Translations under genes and position numbers: made by a program
Notes under the pieces: model-generated
Told to the model about the DNA's origin: nothing
Databases searched by the model: none
Seen by the model: only the letters and a program-made list of their open reading frames with translations
Shown here: one piece after another, positions 14,961 through 22,211 of the stretch
How positions within the stretch are numbered: position 1 is the stretch's first letter
Layout of the letters: the number at the start of each line of letters is the position of its first letter
Assembly: GCA_964569295.1 (NCBI GenBank)
Contig: CAZMVU010000035.1
Span: forward strand, 1-30,760
Direction: 5' to 3'
Length of the DNA: 30,760 nucleotides
Origin: CAZMVU01 sp964569295
Lineage (GTDB): Bacteria > Hydrogenedentota > Hydrogenedentia > Hydrogenedentales > JAGMZX01

Positions 14961-17444
14961 CTATGGGCCCGCCTTATGCGCGATCGCGATTGCATGGTTG
15001 CGGGTAACACGCCACCCTAAGGCTGCCAGCACCAGGAAAAGCGCATAGCACCCCATGCCCGCCACCATGACCCGGCTGATGCCCAGGTTCAACGCGAGCA
15101 TGCTCGCGCCCACGCTGCCCAGCACAGACCCGACGCCGTTCATGCCCCAGCTCCAGGACACCATGTCGATCCGCAGCCACCCCAACAAGCGCATACAGGT
15201 GGGGAAAAGCATGCCCATGGGCAACGCCAAAACCGCCAGAAAAGAAAAGCTCAGCACAATACGCACAGGCAGCGGCGCCGCCATCGTCGCCCCGAGCAGC
15301 GGTGGCAGCGCCAGGTACACCGCCCCCTGCATCACCAGCGCCACGCAGCCCGCGATGAGGAGCCGGGGCCACAGCCGGTCCCCGGCGAAATTCCGCGAGA
15401 GGAAGCTGCCCAGCCCCGTGAACAGCAGCATGGCCCCCAGCGTTACCGCGAAAGTGAGGGTCGGGTTGCCCAGGTACAGGAACAGCTTCTGAAGCAAGCC
15501 CACCTCGATCAGCATGAAGGAGATACCGAGCAGAAAGAACAACCCGAGGAAAAGCAGTTGTTCCGGGCGGCCGCCCGCGAGTTCGCTGCGCCGGTAGATC
15601 ACCAGCGGCGACACCATCAGCACCAGGACCAGCACGAATATGACGAAGAATGCGTCGATGAGAAACGGCAACCGCTCGAGGCCGGCGGGGATTCTTGCGG
15701 CCGTGGCCCAGGGGTTCAGCAACATATCGAGAAACTGGCTTGGCTTCGTCATGTAAAAAAGGTAGGGCCGGTCGTCGCGCAGCGGGGTCAGGTCGAAAAA
15801 CGATTCGGCCATCAGCGTTTCCCGCGCCTCGGCATCGAGCACCTGGGCGACCTGTTCCGTCCAGGGATTGTCGTCCCCTGCCGGCGGCCAGGCCAGGGAA
15901 AACCCGAGCGCCTCACACGAGGCCTTCGCCCGCTCGATCCGCGCTGGCGCTATCGGCTCGGGGCTGAACATCAGGCAGATGCCCTCATCCACCGGGCCGG
16001 GTGGGTCGTACGTCATGATCGCGAGGATGTGCCGGGCGGGATCGGTGACGCCGTGTTCCGCAAGGGCTTCGATTCCGGTATTCAAGAACCGCGGCAGCAG
16101 GTGCCCCTGCGTCAGCGCCGTGTACAAAATGCAGGCCATACCCCCCGGTTGCAGCCGGTCCATATACGCCGAGAACGCCTCCGCCGTATACAGGTGGTTC
16201 TCCGACAGCACGAAAATGCCTTCCGAGTTCCCGAGCAGCGTGTCCGCCAGGGAGGTGTACACCAAGTCGTAGCGGTCTTGCGTGCGCTCGACGAAAGTGC
16301 GCCCGTTCTCCACCACGACATCGACGCCGTCCATCCCGTACACATTGCCCGAGCGCTCGCGCATGGCCCCACGCATAACCTCGTTCGCCGTGATGGGGTT
16401 CAGTTCCACCCCGGTCACCCGCGGCACCTCGTAGACCTTCGCCGTCAGAATGTCCCGGCCTCCCCCCGCACCGATTACCAGCGCGTGGTCCAAACCGTGC
16501 ATGATGCGAAATGGAAGCGCGGTGATGTCGTAGCGCAGGTGCTCCAGGTTGACCGGGTCATGCTTGTGATCCAGAATCCACGCGGGCGCATGCCCGTCCT
16601 GCCGGAGGACGAGGTAGTCCGGTTTCGGGCCCTCGTAGTTCTCGCTGACGCGCCAGCCCGTGAAGGCCGGGTCGGGCTCGACCGTGATCCAACTGAAGAA
16701 ATTCCAACTGCTGAACAGGAGCCCCCGATCGCGCAGGTCGCCCTCGGGAGTCACGTGCATAAAGCTTCCCTGCCGGTTGAAAACGCCAAACAGCACCAAG
16801 AGCACCATCAGGCCGGCCGGCACGAGCGCGCGCCGGTAGCCCCGGTACACAAAGGCCGCCGGCGCCAGCATTATCGCTGCGGCCACAAACGGCATGGCAA
16901 ACCCGCCCACCACCTCGAACAGCGGCACCGCCAGCAGGCACGCCATGCCCGCGCCCAAAAGGTCGCTGAAGTAGAGCCGGGGCGCCGCCAACGGGCGTTC
17001 GGCAAAAACCCGCGCCATGTACATGCTGCCAAAGGCGAAGGGCAGGCTTGTCGTCAGGAAGAGGACACCGATGGAAAGCCACAACGGCACCGCCGCCGCC
17101 TGGCCGCCTGGCCGGCCCACCGGGGTGTTCGCCAAGGCGTAGAGCGCCACCATCATCGCCGCCGCCGCTGCCAATGGCAGATAGAACCGCCATTGGGCGC
17201 CACCCACGCCCGCCATCCCGCGCAGGCCCCGCCCCATGATCTGCGCGTAGAGGCCGCCCAACCCGAAACCGAACAGCGCAATCGCCAGCACAAAAAAGCT
17301 TACGTTGCGAATCACGATCGAAAACAGCCGCACGAGGTTGATCTCGAAGGCCATTAGTGTCAGGCTGATGGTGAATACTTCCAGCCCGGCACGTGCCACG
17401 CTCCCGGCGGCTGGCGGCGTTTCCGGGGATTCGATTGCAGGCAT
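14961..17444 (-). CDS. Membrane protein with spermidine-synthase-like domain
   Basis: 827 residues in three parts. An N-terminal block of about seven membrane helices (about 20-230) is followed by a soluble domain with the SAM/decarboxylated-SAM Rossmann motif VIGAGGGRDILTA and VTGVELNPI, plus VVVENGRTFVERT and YDLVYTSL. A C-terminal block of about seven helices (about 590-820) ends the protein. The central part resembles polyamine aminopropyltransferases, but in this membrane-embedded family the real substrate is not established, and the usual acidic pair of the SpeE active site is not obvious. ATG at 17444 has GGAG six bases upstream. A 599-codon frame on the other strand is a shadow. Confidence 0.82.
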   Translation of the reverse strand: MPAIESPETPPAAGSVARAGLEVFTISLTLMAFEINLVRLFSIVIRNVSFFVLAIALFGFGLGGLYAQIMGRGLRGMAGVGGAQWRFYLPLAAAAAMMVALYALANTPVGRPGGQAAAVPLWLSIGVLFLTTSLPFAFGSMYMARVFAERPLAAPRLYFSDLLGAGMACLLAVPLFEVVGGFAMPFVAAAIMLAPAAFVYRGYRRALVPAGLMVLLVLFGVFNRQGSFMHVTPEGDLRDRGLLFSSWNFFSWITVEPDPAFTGWRVSENYEGPKPDYLVLRQDGHAPAWILDHKHDPVNLEHLRYDITALPFRIMHGLDHALVIGAGGGRDILTAKVYEVPRVTGVELNPITANEVMRGAMRERSGNVYGMDGVDVVVENGRTFVERTQDRYDLVYTSLADTLLGNSEGIFVLSENHLYTAEAFSAYMDRLQPGGMACILYTALTQGHLLPRFLNTGIEALAEHGVTDPARHILAIMTYDPPGPVDEGICLMFSPEPIAPARIERAKASCEALGFSLAWPPAGDDNPWTEQVAQVLDAEARETLMAESFFDLTPLRDDRPYLFYMTKPSQFLDMLLNPWATAARIPAGLERLPFLIDAFFVIFVLVLVLMVSPLVIYRRSELAGGRPEQLLFLGLFFLLGISFMLIEVGLLQKLFLYLGNPTLTFAVTLGAMLLFTGLGSFLSRNFAGDRLWPRLLIAGCVALVMQGAVYLALPPLLGATMAAPLPVRIVLSFSFLAVLALPMGMLFPTCMRLLGWLRIDMVSWSWGMNGVGSVLGSVGASMLALNLGISRVMVAGMGCYALFLVLAALGWRVTRNHAIAIAHKAGP

Positions 17445-17532
17445 ACGCCACTCCGATTATGATGAGCCCCGCAACCGGATTGCCCGGGCTTGCTCGACAA
17501 CAAGGGTTTGGTCATGCGCGAAACGCGCCGCA

Positions 17533-17561
17533 ATTATAGCGGCCGTTCCCCGGGGAAACAA
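17533..17561 (-). promoter_or_regulatory. Predicted promoter for the spermidine-synthase-like gene
   Basis: On the minus strand TTGTTT (17561-17556), a 17-base spacer and a perfect TATAAT (17538-17533) lie about 90 bases before the ATG at 17444. The -10 is flanked by the short inverted repeat CCGC...GCGG. Confidence 0.5.
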
Positions 17562-17701
17562 GGAAATCGGCGCGTTGGCGCCTGTGCGCGCGGCCCTGCA
17601 AGGGCAAGACCGCCGGCGTCAAGAACCGCTACGCCGGACTATGAAACCGCGCGCGGACAACCGGTGTCCGCATAGATTCGGCTTACCAGCAGGAGGCACA
17701 C

Positions 17702-19258
17702 ATGAAAAAGCACGACATCAGCCGGCGCCATTTTATGGGCATAACCGCCGGCGCCACGGGCGCGGGCCTGTTGGGCAAGCAGCGGGTGGCCCAGGCCCAG
17801 GGCAATACGCCAAAACCAGGACCCAAGACGGACAAGCCGAACATCCTCTTTATCATGGATGACCAGCACCGGGGCGATTGCCTCGGCTGTGACGGCCACC
17901 CCGTGCTCAAAACCCCGAACTTCGACCGAATCGCCCGGGAAGGCGCGCGGTTCCGCCATGCCTACACTTCGACCCCCTCGTGCACGCCCGCACGCGCCGG
18001 GCTGCTCACGGGCCTGTCCCCCTGGAACCACGGCATGCTCGGCTATGCCGCTGTCGCGGAGCAGTATCCCTACGAAATGCCCACCGCCCTCAAACAAGCC
18101 GGCTACTACACCTGCGGCATCGGCAAGATGCACTGGGCGCCGCAACGCAACAAACACGGCATGCACGAGGTCATCCTCGATGAATCCGGCCGCGAACAGG
18201 ACCCCGAATTCAAAAGCGACTACCGCTGCTGGTTCTCGTCCTTGGCGCCGGTGAAGGACCCCGACGCCACGGGCATCGGCTGGAACGACTACACCGCCGC
18301 CCCCTACGCCCTCGACGAACGCCTGCACCCCACGCGCTGGACCGGCGATGTAGCGGTCAATTTCCTCGAGCAGTATGACAAGGAGCAGCCGTTCTACCTG
18401 AAAGTCTCCTTCGCCCGGCCCCACTCCCCCTACGATGCGCCAAAGCGGTTCTGGGACATGTATAAAGACGCCGACATACCAGAGCGTTTCATCGGCGATT
18501 GGGCAAGCCGTTACGAGGAGCGCAGCAGCGATTCGGACTCACTCTGGCACGGCGACCTCGGCCCGGAGGCGGCCCGCACCGCGCGCATCGGCTACTACGG
18601 CAATGTGAGCTTCATCGACGAGCAGGTGGGGCGCATGCTCGATGCGCTCGAGGAGCGAGGCATCCTCGAAAACACCCTTATCCTCTTTGTCTCCGACCAT
18701 GGCGACATGACCGGCGATCACCACATGTGGCGCAAGACCTATGCCTATGAGCCCTCCGCCCGCGTGCCCATGCTCATCCGCTGGCCGGAGAGCCTGGACG
18801 CTGCGCAGCGCGGCCAGGTGCGCGAGGAGCCGGTCGAGATTCGCGACATCTTCCCGACCTTCCTCGACGCCGCCGGCGCCACGCCCGCCCAGGAACTCGA
18901 CGGCGCCAGCATGCTCGCGCTCACCCGCGGCAACACCGAGCACTGGCGGCCGTGGATCGACCTCGAGCACGACGTGTGCTATTCAAAGAGAAATCACTGG
19001 ACCGCGCTCACCGACGGCAAGACGAAGTACATCTTCCATGCCTTCGATGGGGAGGAGCAGCTGTTCGACCTCGTCAACGACCCCGGCGAGGAGACAGACC
19101 TGGCCAAGATGCCCGCCCATAGCGACACGTTGCGCACATGGCGCAGCCGTATGGTCGAACACCTGGCACCCCGCGGCGAAACATGGGTGAAAGATGGGGA
19201 ACTCGTGTTGCACAAGGACTCGATCAAGTACTCTCCCAATTACCCGAAAAAGACGTGA
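17702..19258 (+). CDS. Tat-exported sulfatase (Cys-type)
   Basis: 518 residues. A Tat signal (SRRHFMGITAG) precedes the type I sulfatase fold. The metal site begins IMDDQHRGD. The formylglycine signature is S93-C94-T95-P96-A97-R98 followed by AGLLTG, so Cys94 is the residue to be oxidised. The later motif FVSDHGDMTGDHHMW gives the second pair of metal ligands. The position after P is Ala where many have Ser, an accepted variant. No formylglycine-generating enzyme is in the window. Probably desulfates a glycan; substrate class not predictable. ATG at 17702 with AGGAGG five bases before. Confidence 0.9.
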   Translation: MKKHDISRRHFMGITAGATGAGLLGKQRVAQAQGNTPKPGPKTDKPNILFIMDDQHRGDCLGCDGHPVLKTPNFDRIAREGARFRHAYTSTPSCTPARAGLLTGLSPWNHGMLGYAAVAEQYPYEMPTALKQAGYYTCGIGKMHWAPQRNKHGMHEVILDESGREQDPEFKSDYRCWFSSLAPVKDPDATGIGWNDYTAAPYALDERLHPTRWTGDVAVNFLEQYDKEQPFYLKVSFARPHSPYDAPKRFWDMYKDADIPERFIGDWASRYEERSSDSDSLWHGDLGPEAARTARIGYYGNVSFIDEQVGRMLDALEERGILENTLILFVSDHGDMTGDHHMWRKTYAYEPSARVPMLIRWPESLDAAQRGQVREEPVEIRDIFPTFLDAAGATPAQELDGASMLALTRGNTEHWRPWIDLEHDVCYSKRNHWTALTDGKTKYIFHAFDGEEQLFDLVNDPGEETDLAKMPAHSDTLRTWRSRMVEHLAPRGETWVKDGELVLHKDSIKYSPNYPKKT

Positions 19259-19457
19259 CCGCTTTTCTGATTGATACAATAATGGTGCTGCGGTTTGGGC
19301 GCGCCGGGGACGGTCACCCCCATTTGAGGTCTTGCATGCACGGTACAAGTATGTAGACGAGACCCCGCCTTTTCTTCAGGACCAGCGGCCCGGACCATAC
19401 CAGCCTGGACCGCAGGCCCCGGCACCCGGGACGCAAGAGGGCTGAAAGCCCGGGCTA

Positions 19458-19465
19458 TAAGTTTT
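19458..19465. repeat. Target-site duplication, left copy
   Basis: TAAGTTTT immediately outside the left inverted repeat; identical to 19719-19726. Confidence 0.8.
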
Positions 19466-19718
19466 GGGTGCAGTTCTTCTACTACCGATGTTTTGGTTCC
19501 TTCGGGCCAGTTGTGAGCAAGCAAAACGGGACTGACACAAGCGAGCGAGTCCCCGAGCGAGACGGGTCTGTCCCTTGTTTTGCGGCCTTGGAGAAAAGCG
19601 TCGCGAATTTCTCCAAATTTCGCAAGAAAGGGAAAGTCCCTGCTGGCGGACTCGCGAGGACAATCCCCTTTTTGCTTCACTTTTTCACCAACAGCACGGT
19701 AGTACAAAAACTGCACCC
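19466..19718. mobile_element. MITE-like element, 253 bp, with 8-bp target duplication
   Basis: The ends are 22-base terminal inverted repeats matching at 20 positions (19466-19487 and 19697-19718, outermost bases GGGTGCAGTT). They are flanked by a perfect 8-base direct repeat TAAGTTTT at 19458-19465 and 19719-19726. No transposase is encoded. The interior holds three further hairpins: 19521-19583, 19590-19614 (GGAGAAA/TTTCTCC) and 19627-19672. This is the expected structure of a non-autonomous transposon mobilised in trans by an insertion sequence making 8-bp duplications; the family cannot be assigned by eye. Confidence 0.8.
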
Positions 19719-19726
19719 TAAGTTTT
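19719..19726. repeat. Target-site duplication, right copy
   Basis: TAAGTTTT immediately outside the right inverted repeat; identical to 19458-19465. Confidence 0.8.
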
Positions 19727-19766
19727 CATAACTCTTTAGCCGTATGGCGCAAGGGGATACACCCGT

Positions 19767-19828
19767 TTCGCCAATCTGTTCCGTGATAGCGACTACCAGC
19801 GTACGACGGGGAAATCCATGCCGTTGGC
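19767..19828. repeat. Intergenic repeat B, copy 2
   Basis: 62 bases aligning without gaps to 12486-12547. Shared blocks are TTCGCCAAT, CCGTGATAG, ACTACCA and CCGTTGGC. It lacks the facing inverted arm that copy 1 has. Confidence 0.6.
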
Positions 19829-19980
19829 CCAGGCTGGTATAGAACCGCGCCTTCGGCGCTCCGGAAACCGGTAGCACCCGAGTTCCACCCCGGGCGGCTT
19901 TGCTAATCCCACGTCTCCCCGAACCACCAACCACGTAACACGCCTTCCGATCTTTGGGTTGTGGGCGCGGCCCACGCTAG

Positions 19981-20020
19981 AAAAGGGGGGGGCTGCCATT
20001 TTACATGGCACCCCCCCTAT
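19981..20020 (-). terminator. Rho-independent terminator of the catalase gene
   Basis: On the minus strand a stem of seven G, a short bulge and TGCCAT pairs with ATGGCA and a run of C, with the small loop GTAAA. It is followed by CCTTTTCT as a T-rich tail, about 30 bases beyond the catalase stop. Confidence 0.8.
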
Positions 20021-20049
20021 GGCGTTCGCGTTTTCACCGCGGGCAGCCG

Positions 20050-21519
20050 CTACTTCGTCTGGGGCACCTCGTCCAGCGGAATATCAAGCGCCTTGGCCAC
20101 GCCGGCGCCGTAGGCCGGGTCCGCCTGAAGGCAGTTGCCGATGTGGCGCACCTTGATCTCCCGGGGCGCATCGCCCATGGCGCACGCGGTGTTGCTGAAG
20201 AGGCGCTGCTGTTGCTCCGCAGTCATCAGGCGGAAGAGCGCGCCCGGCTGTGAGTAGTAGTCGTCATCGTCTTCCCGGTGAGACCAGCGGTCCGCGTCGC
20301 CGTCGAGCTTGAGTGGCGGCTCGGAGAAATCAGGCTGTTCTTCCCACTCGCCGTGGCTGTTCGGGTTGTAGCCCAGCGTGGCGCCGTGGTTGTCATCTAC
20401 CCGCATTTGCCCGTCCCGGTGGTAGCTGTGGAAGGGGCAGCGCGCCTTGTTCACCGGGATCAGGTGGTGGTTCACGCCCAGCCGGTAGCGCTGCGCGTCG
20501 CCATAGGAGAAGAGCCGGCCCTGGAGCATCTTGTCCGGTGAGAAGCCGATGCCGGGCACGATGTTCGCCGGATTGAAGGCCGCCTGCTCGACATCCGCAA
20601 AGTAATTCTCGGGGTTACGGTTCAGCTCGAGCACGCCCACGTCGATGAGCGGGTAGTCCTTGTGCGGCCAGACTTTGGTGAGATCGAAGGGGTTATAGGA
20701 GACCTTGGCGGCATCCTCCTCCGGCATCACCTGAATCTTCATGTCCCAGCGCGGGCAGTCCCCCTTCTCGATGCTCTCGAAGAGGTCCCGCTGGTGACTC
20801 TCCCGGTCCCGCCCGATGATGGCCTCGGCCTCTTCGTCGGTGAGGCACTTGATGCCCTGCTGTGTTTTCAGGTGGAACTTCACCCAGTAGCGCTTGTTGC
20901 CGCTGCTGATGAGGCTGAAGGTGTGGCTGCCGTAGCCGTTCATGTGGCGGTACGAATACGGAATGCCCCGGTCGCTCATGGTAATCGTGACCTGGTGGAG
21001 CGCCTCTGGCAGCAAGGTCCAGAAGTCCCAGTTGTTGCGGGCGCTGCGCAGGTTCGTCTTCGGGTCGCGCTTCACCACGTGGTTGAGGTCCGGGAACTTG
21101 AGCGGATCACGCAGGAAGAACACGGGCGTGTTGTTGCCCACGAGGTCCCAGTTGCCTTCCTCGGTGTAGAATTTGAGCGCAAACCCGCGAATGTCGCGCT
21201 CGGCATCCGCCGCGCCACGCTCGCCCGCGACGGTCGAAAATCGCGCGAAGACCTCGGTCTTCTTGCCTACCTCGGAAAAGAGCTTGGCCCGCGTGTACTG
21301 CGTGATGTCATGGGTCACGGTGAACGTGCCGAAAGCGCCCGAGCCCTTGGCGTGCATCCGCCGCTCCGGGATCACTTCCCGGTCGAAGTGCGCCAGCTTC
21401 TCCAGGTACCACACGTCCTGCAAGAGCATCGGGCCGCGCGGGCCGGCGGTCACGACGTTCTGGTTATCGGGCACGGGTGCGCCCGCGTTGGTGGTGAGTT
21501 TTTTCTTCGAATCACTCAT
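20050..21519 (-). CDS. katA: Monofunctional haem catalase
   Basis: Breaks down hydrogen peroxide in the cytoplasm. 489 residues, the length of small-subunit (clade 3) catalases. Visible are the distal histidine H56 in RRMHAKGSGAFG, the catalytic asparagine in DLVGNNTPVFF (129-130), and the proximal haem-ligand tyrosine in RLFSYGDAQRYRLG. ATG at 21519 is chosen because AAGGAAGGA lies just upstream and the protein begins as catalases do (SDSKKKLTTNAGAPVPDNQN); an in-frame extension upstream has no support. A PerR-type operator lies about 95 bases before it and the regulator gene is next upstream. A terminator follows. Confidence 0.96.
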   Translation of the reverse strand: MSDSKKKLTTNAGAPVPDNQNVVTAGPRGPMLLQDVWYLEKLAHFDREVIPERRMHAKGSGAFGTFTVTHDITQYTRAKLFSEVGKKTEVFARFSTVAGERGAADAERDIRGFALKFYTEEGNWDLVGNNTPVFFLRDPLKFPDLNHVVKRDPKTNLRSARNNWDFWTLLPEALHQVTITMSDRGIPYSYRHMNGYGSHTFSLISSGNKRYWVKFHLKTQQGIKCLTDEEAEAIIGRDRESHQRDLFESIEKGDCPRWDMKIQVMPEEDAAKVSYNPFDLTKVWPHKDYPLIDVGVLELNRNPENYFADVEQAAFNPANIVPGIGFSPDKMLQGRLFSYGDAQRYRLGVNHHLIPVNKARCPFHSYHRDGQMRVDDNHGATLGYNPNSHGEWEEQPDFSEPPLKLDGDADRWSHREDDDDYYSQPGALFRLMTAEQQQRLFSNTACAMGDAPREIKVRHIGNCLQADPAYGAGVAKALDIPLDEVPQTK

Positions 21520-21611
21520 GTCGGTCCTTCCTTTGTGTTGCGGGTGGCGGTCCTGACGGCCGCCATGTCCTGTATGGCGCCAGCCGCTGCCCGTCTCAGG
21601 ATTGTTTTGCA

Positions 21612-21630
21612 AATAAGAATCTGTCTTATT
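21612..21630. promoter_or_regulatory. PerR-type operator upstream of catalase
   Basis: AATAAGAATCTGTCTTATT, a perfect 7-base inverted repeat around five central bases. It agrees with the perR operator at 22140-22156 at 13 of 17 positions (pattern ATARGAWTCTRTCYTAT). It lies between the perR gene and the catalase start, where the catalase promoter must be. Confidence 0.7.
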
Positions 21631-21638
21631 GCTCACGC

Positions 21639-21671
21639 AAAAAAAAACCTTAGGGACGCTTGCGTCGCCCC
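21639..21671 (-). terminator. Possible terminator overlapping the perR stop codon
   Basis: On the minus strand a GC stem (GGCGACGC...GCGTCCC, very small loop, one bulge) is followed, after the TAAGG that includes the stop, by nine T. The spacing between stem and T-run is longer than ideal. It would separate perR from katA transcription. Confidence 0.4.
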
Positions 21672-22108
21672 CGGCAGGTGGTGCATACGCCTTTTACCTC
21701 CACATGCACGGTAACCGGGGTGCCCAGCGCCGCGGCCTCGGCGGGACACGCGAGTTGCTCAAACTGGGGCGACGTAAAATCGCGAATCGCCCCACACTCG
21801 ACACATACAAAATGATGGTGATGCCCCATGTTTGCGTCGAAGCGCAACCGCTCATGGCTCATGCCGACAATCGCTATAAGCCCGTGTTCAGCCAGCATCT
21901 TGAGATTTCGATACACCGTGTCGCGGGCGATCGTGGGGATACGTGCGCGTACCCGGCGCCAAATGGTTTCGGCATCGGGGTGTTCTTCGGCAGCCGCCAG
22001 TTCGCGGTAGACTTCGATCCGCTGATGGGTCAGTTTGACACCGCGTTCGGCACACGCTTTGGTAAACGCGTGCATGCGCTTGTCGATATGTTCGGTATTG
22101 GAGTTCAA
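21650..22108 (-). CDS. perR: PerR-type peroxide-sensing Fur-family repressor
   Basis: 152 residues: winged helix (LTHQRIEVYREL ... DTVYRNLKMLAEHGLI), then metal-binding dimerisation domain. The structural zinc site has C102-x2-C105 and C142-x2-C145. Regulatory ligands align with B. subtilis PerR H37, D85, H91, H93 and D104 as H43, D91, H97, H99 and D110; the aspartate at the last position, rather than the Glu of iron-sensing Fur, favours PerR. Start is TTG at 22108 with no clear ribosome site; it fits a start of transcription near 22138. The alternative ATG at 22075 also lacks a site. Likely represses itself and katA until peroxide inactivates it. Confidence 0.88.
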   Translation of the reverse strand: MNSNTEHIDKRMHAFTKACAERGVKLTHQRIEVYRELAAAEEHPDAETIWRRVRARIPTIARDTVYRNLKMLAEHGLIAIVGMSHERLRFDANMGHHHHFVCVECGAIRDFTSPQFEQLACPAEAAALGTPVTVHVEVKGVCTTCRGRRKRP

Positions 22109-22139
22109 TCGCCGTGTCTTTTTTCTGATTGTATTGGAG

Positions 22140-22156
22140 ATAGGATTCTATCCTAT
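22140..22156. promoter_or_regulatory. PerR-type operator overlapping the perR -10 box
   Basis: ATAGGATTCTATCCTAT, a perfect 7-3-7 palindrome. It covers the -10 box (22145-22150) of the perR promoter, so a bound repressor would exclude RNA polymerase. It matches the catalase operator in pattern. Confidence 0.72.
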
Positions 22157-22173
22157 TTGGCCGCCCGTGTCAA
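22145..22173 (-). promoter_or_regulatory. perR promoter
   Basis: On the minus strand TTGACA (22173-22168), a 17-base spacer and TAGAAT (22150-22145). Near-consensus and overlapped by the operator, giving a leader of about 30 bases. Confidence 0.7.
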
Positions 22174-22211
22174 GTGCCGGATACATACGCCCGCACGCCG
22201 CTGCGCACGCC

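Larger units (their letters stand above)
19397..19840. repeat. Inverted 15-base arms bracketing the MITE
   Basis: 19397-19411 and the reverse complement of 19826-19840 agree at 14 of 15 bases (core ATACCAGCCTGG). They enclose the MITE-like insertion and repeat B copy 2, suggesting an older palindromic element that was later interrupted. Confidence 0.5.
19259..20049. other. Gene-free block of nested repeats, 791 bases
   Basis: This gap holds no credible gene; several 60-160 codon frames are repeat-derived. Contents from left to right: inverted-repeat arm 19397-19411 (ATACCAGCCTGGACC); a small hairpin with GGGCTGAAAGCCC (19439-19453); a MITE-like element 19466-19718 with 8-bp direct repeats; repeat B copy 2 (19767-19828); the opposite arm GGCCCAGGCTGGTAT (19826-19840); and the catalase terminator (19981-20020). 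Confidence 0.7.

Noticed and set aside
15558..17357. 599-codon plus-strand frame
   Set aside because: Antisense to the spermidine-synthase-like gene, Arg/His/Gln-rich without domain pattern and no ribosome site.
19240..20011. Short minus-strand frames of 60-160 codons in the repeat block
   Set aside because: They run through inverted repeats and the MITE; their sequence reflects the repeats, and none has a ribosome site.
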